From Pyrodictiaceae archaeon (GTDB taxonomy: Archaea; Thermoproteota; Thermoprotei_A; Sulfolobales; Pyrodictiaceae), in the NCBI GenBank assembly GCA_027046525.1, contig JALTYD010000018.1:1-6625 (forward strand): a DNA stretch of 6,625 nucleotides, given 5' to 3'. How positions within the stretch are numbered: the first letter of the stretch is position 1; the number at the start of each line of letters is the position of its first letter. Below are positions 4,755 through 6,625 of this stretch, in pieces. Position numbers and translations under genes: made by a program. Below the pieces are notes generated by a model. That model worked only from the letters and a program-made list of their open reading frames with translations, was not told the DNA's origin and did no database searches.

Positions 4755-6625
4755 TTATATAGTAACTATAGCTTGTCCTCTACGTGCAAATCTTGTTGAG
4801 ATCATTATTACTGCTACTTCAACAACCATCAAGATTACTGCTAGTGCTGCAGCCTTTGTTTGAGGCTGAGTACCCCCACCTCCACCTATAACAGTTCCTC
4901 CTTCAACTAGTTGTAGCATAGCAAAGGTTATGGGACCTGCATGGTCAGGAGATATTATAGAGCCTTTTAGTGCGCCTAATGTGACACTCACACTTACTTC
5001 ACTTAATACATAGATAGAGCTTAGCAGAAGGCCAGCTATTATACCTCTCCAGATTAGAGGAATAACAATATTTTTTATTACCTTTATCCTACGCGCTCCG
5101 AGGCTTCGAGAAGCCTCTTCGAGTTCTTCTGGTGTCTGAATAGTCGCAGTAAATACTGAACGTATTGTAAACGGGATTTTTCTTAGTACATACGCTAACA
5201 CGATTAGATTCACTGGAGTTAGAGTTGGGTCAAGGAATGTTTTAGAGGTATAAGTTGAGAAAAAGACGTAGTAGCTAAATGCTACAACTAGTCCAGGTAC
5301 TGCGAGAGGTGTTGAGGAGAGTGTATCCATAAAGAAGGTGCCTGGTAGACGAGAACGAGCTACAGCGTAACCAGCCATAAAGCCTATTACAGCTATGAAC
5401 ACAACAGCTTTTAATAGATATGTAACACTATTATATACGCTACGTGCTATTCCATCTATATCGAAAATTGCTACAAAGTTACTATGAACTTCACTTATAG
5501 GTAAGAGTTCTGGAAAAGCACCTACCCATTTATTACTAAGAGCTAATAATATGATGCCAAATTGTGGTGCAGCTGCAGTTAATACAATAGGAAAGACTAG
5601 TAAATAAACCATTAAGAGTCCTTTTCTTCCTAGTTTAAGTCTAGTGAAAGGACGAGGTGCACCACGAGCTAGTCTTGCATAATATCTTAGGCTAAGATAT
5701 CTTCTCACAAATATTAGAGGGACTACTGCAAAAATTAGCATGATTAAACTCAGTAGAGCTATTATTGCTCTGTCAGCTGCTATTCCTCGAAAATATGAAT
5801 ATATCTGGTATGCCATCATCTTATTAAATTTGAAAATTATTGGAGCTCCAACATCTTCTAGGCTCAAGATAAATACGAGTGTTGCACCAGCGAGGATACC
5901 AGGAGCAACAAGCGGTAGTATTATTTTTCTAAGAAGTTTAGTTCCACGTGCACCTAAGTTGAGTGCCTGCTCGATGAGTGTCGCATCAAGAGCACCTAGT
6001 GCAGCTAATACATTCACATATATAATAGGGTAAAACAGTAAAGTCTGTGCTAGTGAAACACCAGCTTGTCCACTAAATTCTATAATTACTTTCTTGTCGA
6101 GTAAGGGTTCTAGGAATATAGATATTATTTCCGAAAAAGTATTACCATGAAAACTAACTCCAAAGTATCTTTTTATTATAAATGCATTTACAAATGGCGT
6201 TATTAGTAGAGGAATATACGCGAGAGTAGCAAGAATTCTCCTCCCTGGAAAGCGATAGACTCCTACTAGGATCGCTACTATGGTTCCTAGTAGAGTTGTA
6301 GAAATAGTTACTATTGTAGCATTTATGATACTATTTGGTATCATACCCATATTTATGCCGTTTATTCTTATTCGTAAGTACTTTGGTGTATTAGTTATTT
6401 TAACGAAATTATTGAATCCTTCTAAACTAACACTAGTATAATACTCTGAACCTATGACTTGACTGATATCTGCTTTAAGTGTTTCGGGTATTATAATAAA
6501 AAGTGGGCCTATGAACAAAGATAGCATTACAATCATTGGTAGGTATAGGAAAATTATTATTTCTATGTCAGTCTTCCCCTTTACTAGTCTCTTATACTTT
6601 GCTAATGCATCTGCTATATCTACTC
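4755..6625 (-). CDS. ABC transporter permease, fused two-domain FbpB/ThiP type (5' partial, runs off the right edge)
   Basis: This membrane protein forms the channel of the importer whose ATPase lies downstream. It contains two binding-protein-dependent transport domains in one chain. Numbering from the ATG at 6536, the first domain's EAA-type coupling loop includes EQALNLGARG (189-198) and the second EEASRSLGAR (473-482). Each is followed by the usual hydrophobic ILPL/VIPL run. About 12 membrane segments can be picked out, roughly six per half. The frame has no stop and no ATG, GTG or TTG between 6536 and the window end. The extra 29 codons complete a first membrane helix containing IIIFLYLP and a basic cytoplasmic stretch KYKRLVKGK. 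The true start is therefore beyond 6625, and ATG 6536 would cut that helix in half. A glycine run followed by TQPQT lies in the last loop (about 546-560). Solute-binding protein genes often sit upstream of this type, here outside the window. Substrate unknown. Confidence 0.92.
   Translation of the reverse strand, partial: VDIADALAKYKRLVKGKTDIEIIIFLYLPMIVMLSLFIGPLFIIIPETLKADISQVIGSEYYTSVSLEGFNNFVKITNTPKYLRIRINGINMGMIPNSIINATIVTISTTLLGTIVAILVGVYRFPGRRILATLAYIPLLITPFVNAFIIKRYFGVSFHGNTFSEIISIFLEPLLDKKVIIEFSGQAGVSLAQTLLFYPIIYVNVLAALGALDATLIEQALNLGARGTKLLRKIILPLVAPGILAGATLVFILSLEDVGAPIIFKFNKMMAYQIYSYFRGIAADRAIIALLSLIMLIFAVVPLIFVRRYLSLRYYARLARGAPRPFTRLKLGRKGLLMVYLLVFPIVLTAAAPQFGIILLALSNKWVGAFPELLPISEVHSNFVAIFDIDGIARSVYNSVTYLLKAVVFIAVIGFMAGYAVARSRLPGTFFMDTLSSTPLAVPGLVVAFSYYVFFSTYTSKTFLDPTLTPVNLIVLAYVLRKIPFTIRSVFTATIQTPEELEEASRSLGARRIKVIKNIVIPLIWRGIIAGLLLSSIYVLSEVSVSVTLGALKGSIISPDHAGPITFAMLQLVEGGTVIGGGGGTQPQTKAAALAVILMVVEVAVIMISTRFARRGQAIVTI

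Noticed and set aside
5740..6033. 97-codon rightward open frame opposite the permease
   Set aside because: It is antisense to the first EAA loop and neighbouring membrane segments, which carry the conserved signal; no binding site was seen.

Overview
The window looks like a chromosomal segment of a hyperthermophilic crenarchaeon, probably Desulfurococcales-like. The assignment is by inference from several traits. The DNA is AT-rich, arginine is mostly AGA/AGG and isoleucine mostly ATA. Starts include TTG, Shine-Dalgarno sites are of the GGTG/GAGGT type, and TATA-box promoters lie in very short intergenic gaps. The gene families are also typical: a detached 3-hexulose-6-phosphate synthase, a MoeA paralogue and an archaeal Clp1-type polynucleotide kinase. 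No rRNA, tRNA, CRISPR array, insertion sequence or integrase was seen.

Layout, left to right. Positions 1-195 hold the 3' end of a rightward gene of the 3-hexulose-6-phosphate synthase family, cut by the left edge. It converges on a leftward moeA-like gene ending at 223, whose start is probably a TTG at 1485 (alternative GTG at 1521). The gap 1522-1760 carries a probable unlisted 48-codon rightward ORF (1600-1746). This ORF converges on a leftward Clp1/Grc3-family kinase gene (1761-3002, TTG start with an AGGAG site). A 100-bp divergent promoter region follows, containing a perfect 9-bp inverted repeat built around TATA-like boxes. Two small rightward genes of unknown function come next (3106-3312, and about 3425-3592). 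The right 3 kb is a leftward ABC-importer operon: a fused two-domain permease that runs off the right edge (4755 to >6625), then its ATPase (3599-4696).

How the genes fit together. The permease and ATPase form one importer of the Fe(III)/thiamine/spermidine-type group. Its solute-binding protein is expected upstream, beyond the right edge, and the substrate cannot be read from this sequence. MoeA would insert molybdenum or tungsten into molybdopterin. HPS serves the (reverse) ribulose-monophosphate route to pentoses, and Clp1 phosphorylates RNA/DNA 5' ends. These genes do not form an obvious pathway; they look like ordinary closely packed archaeal chromosome. The least explained parts are the three small ORFs, the MoeA with several altered active-site motifs, and the symmetrical promoter dyad upstream of clp1.
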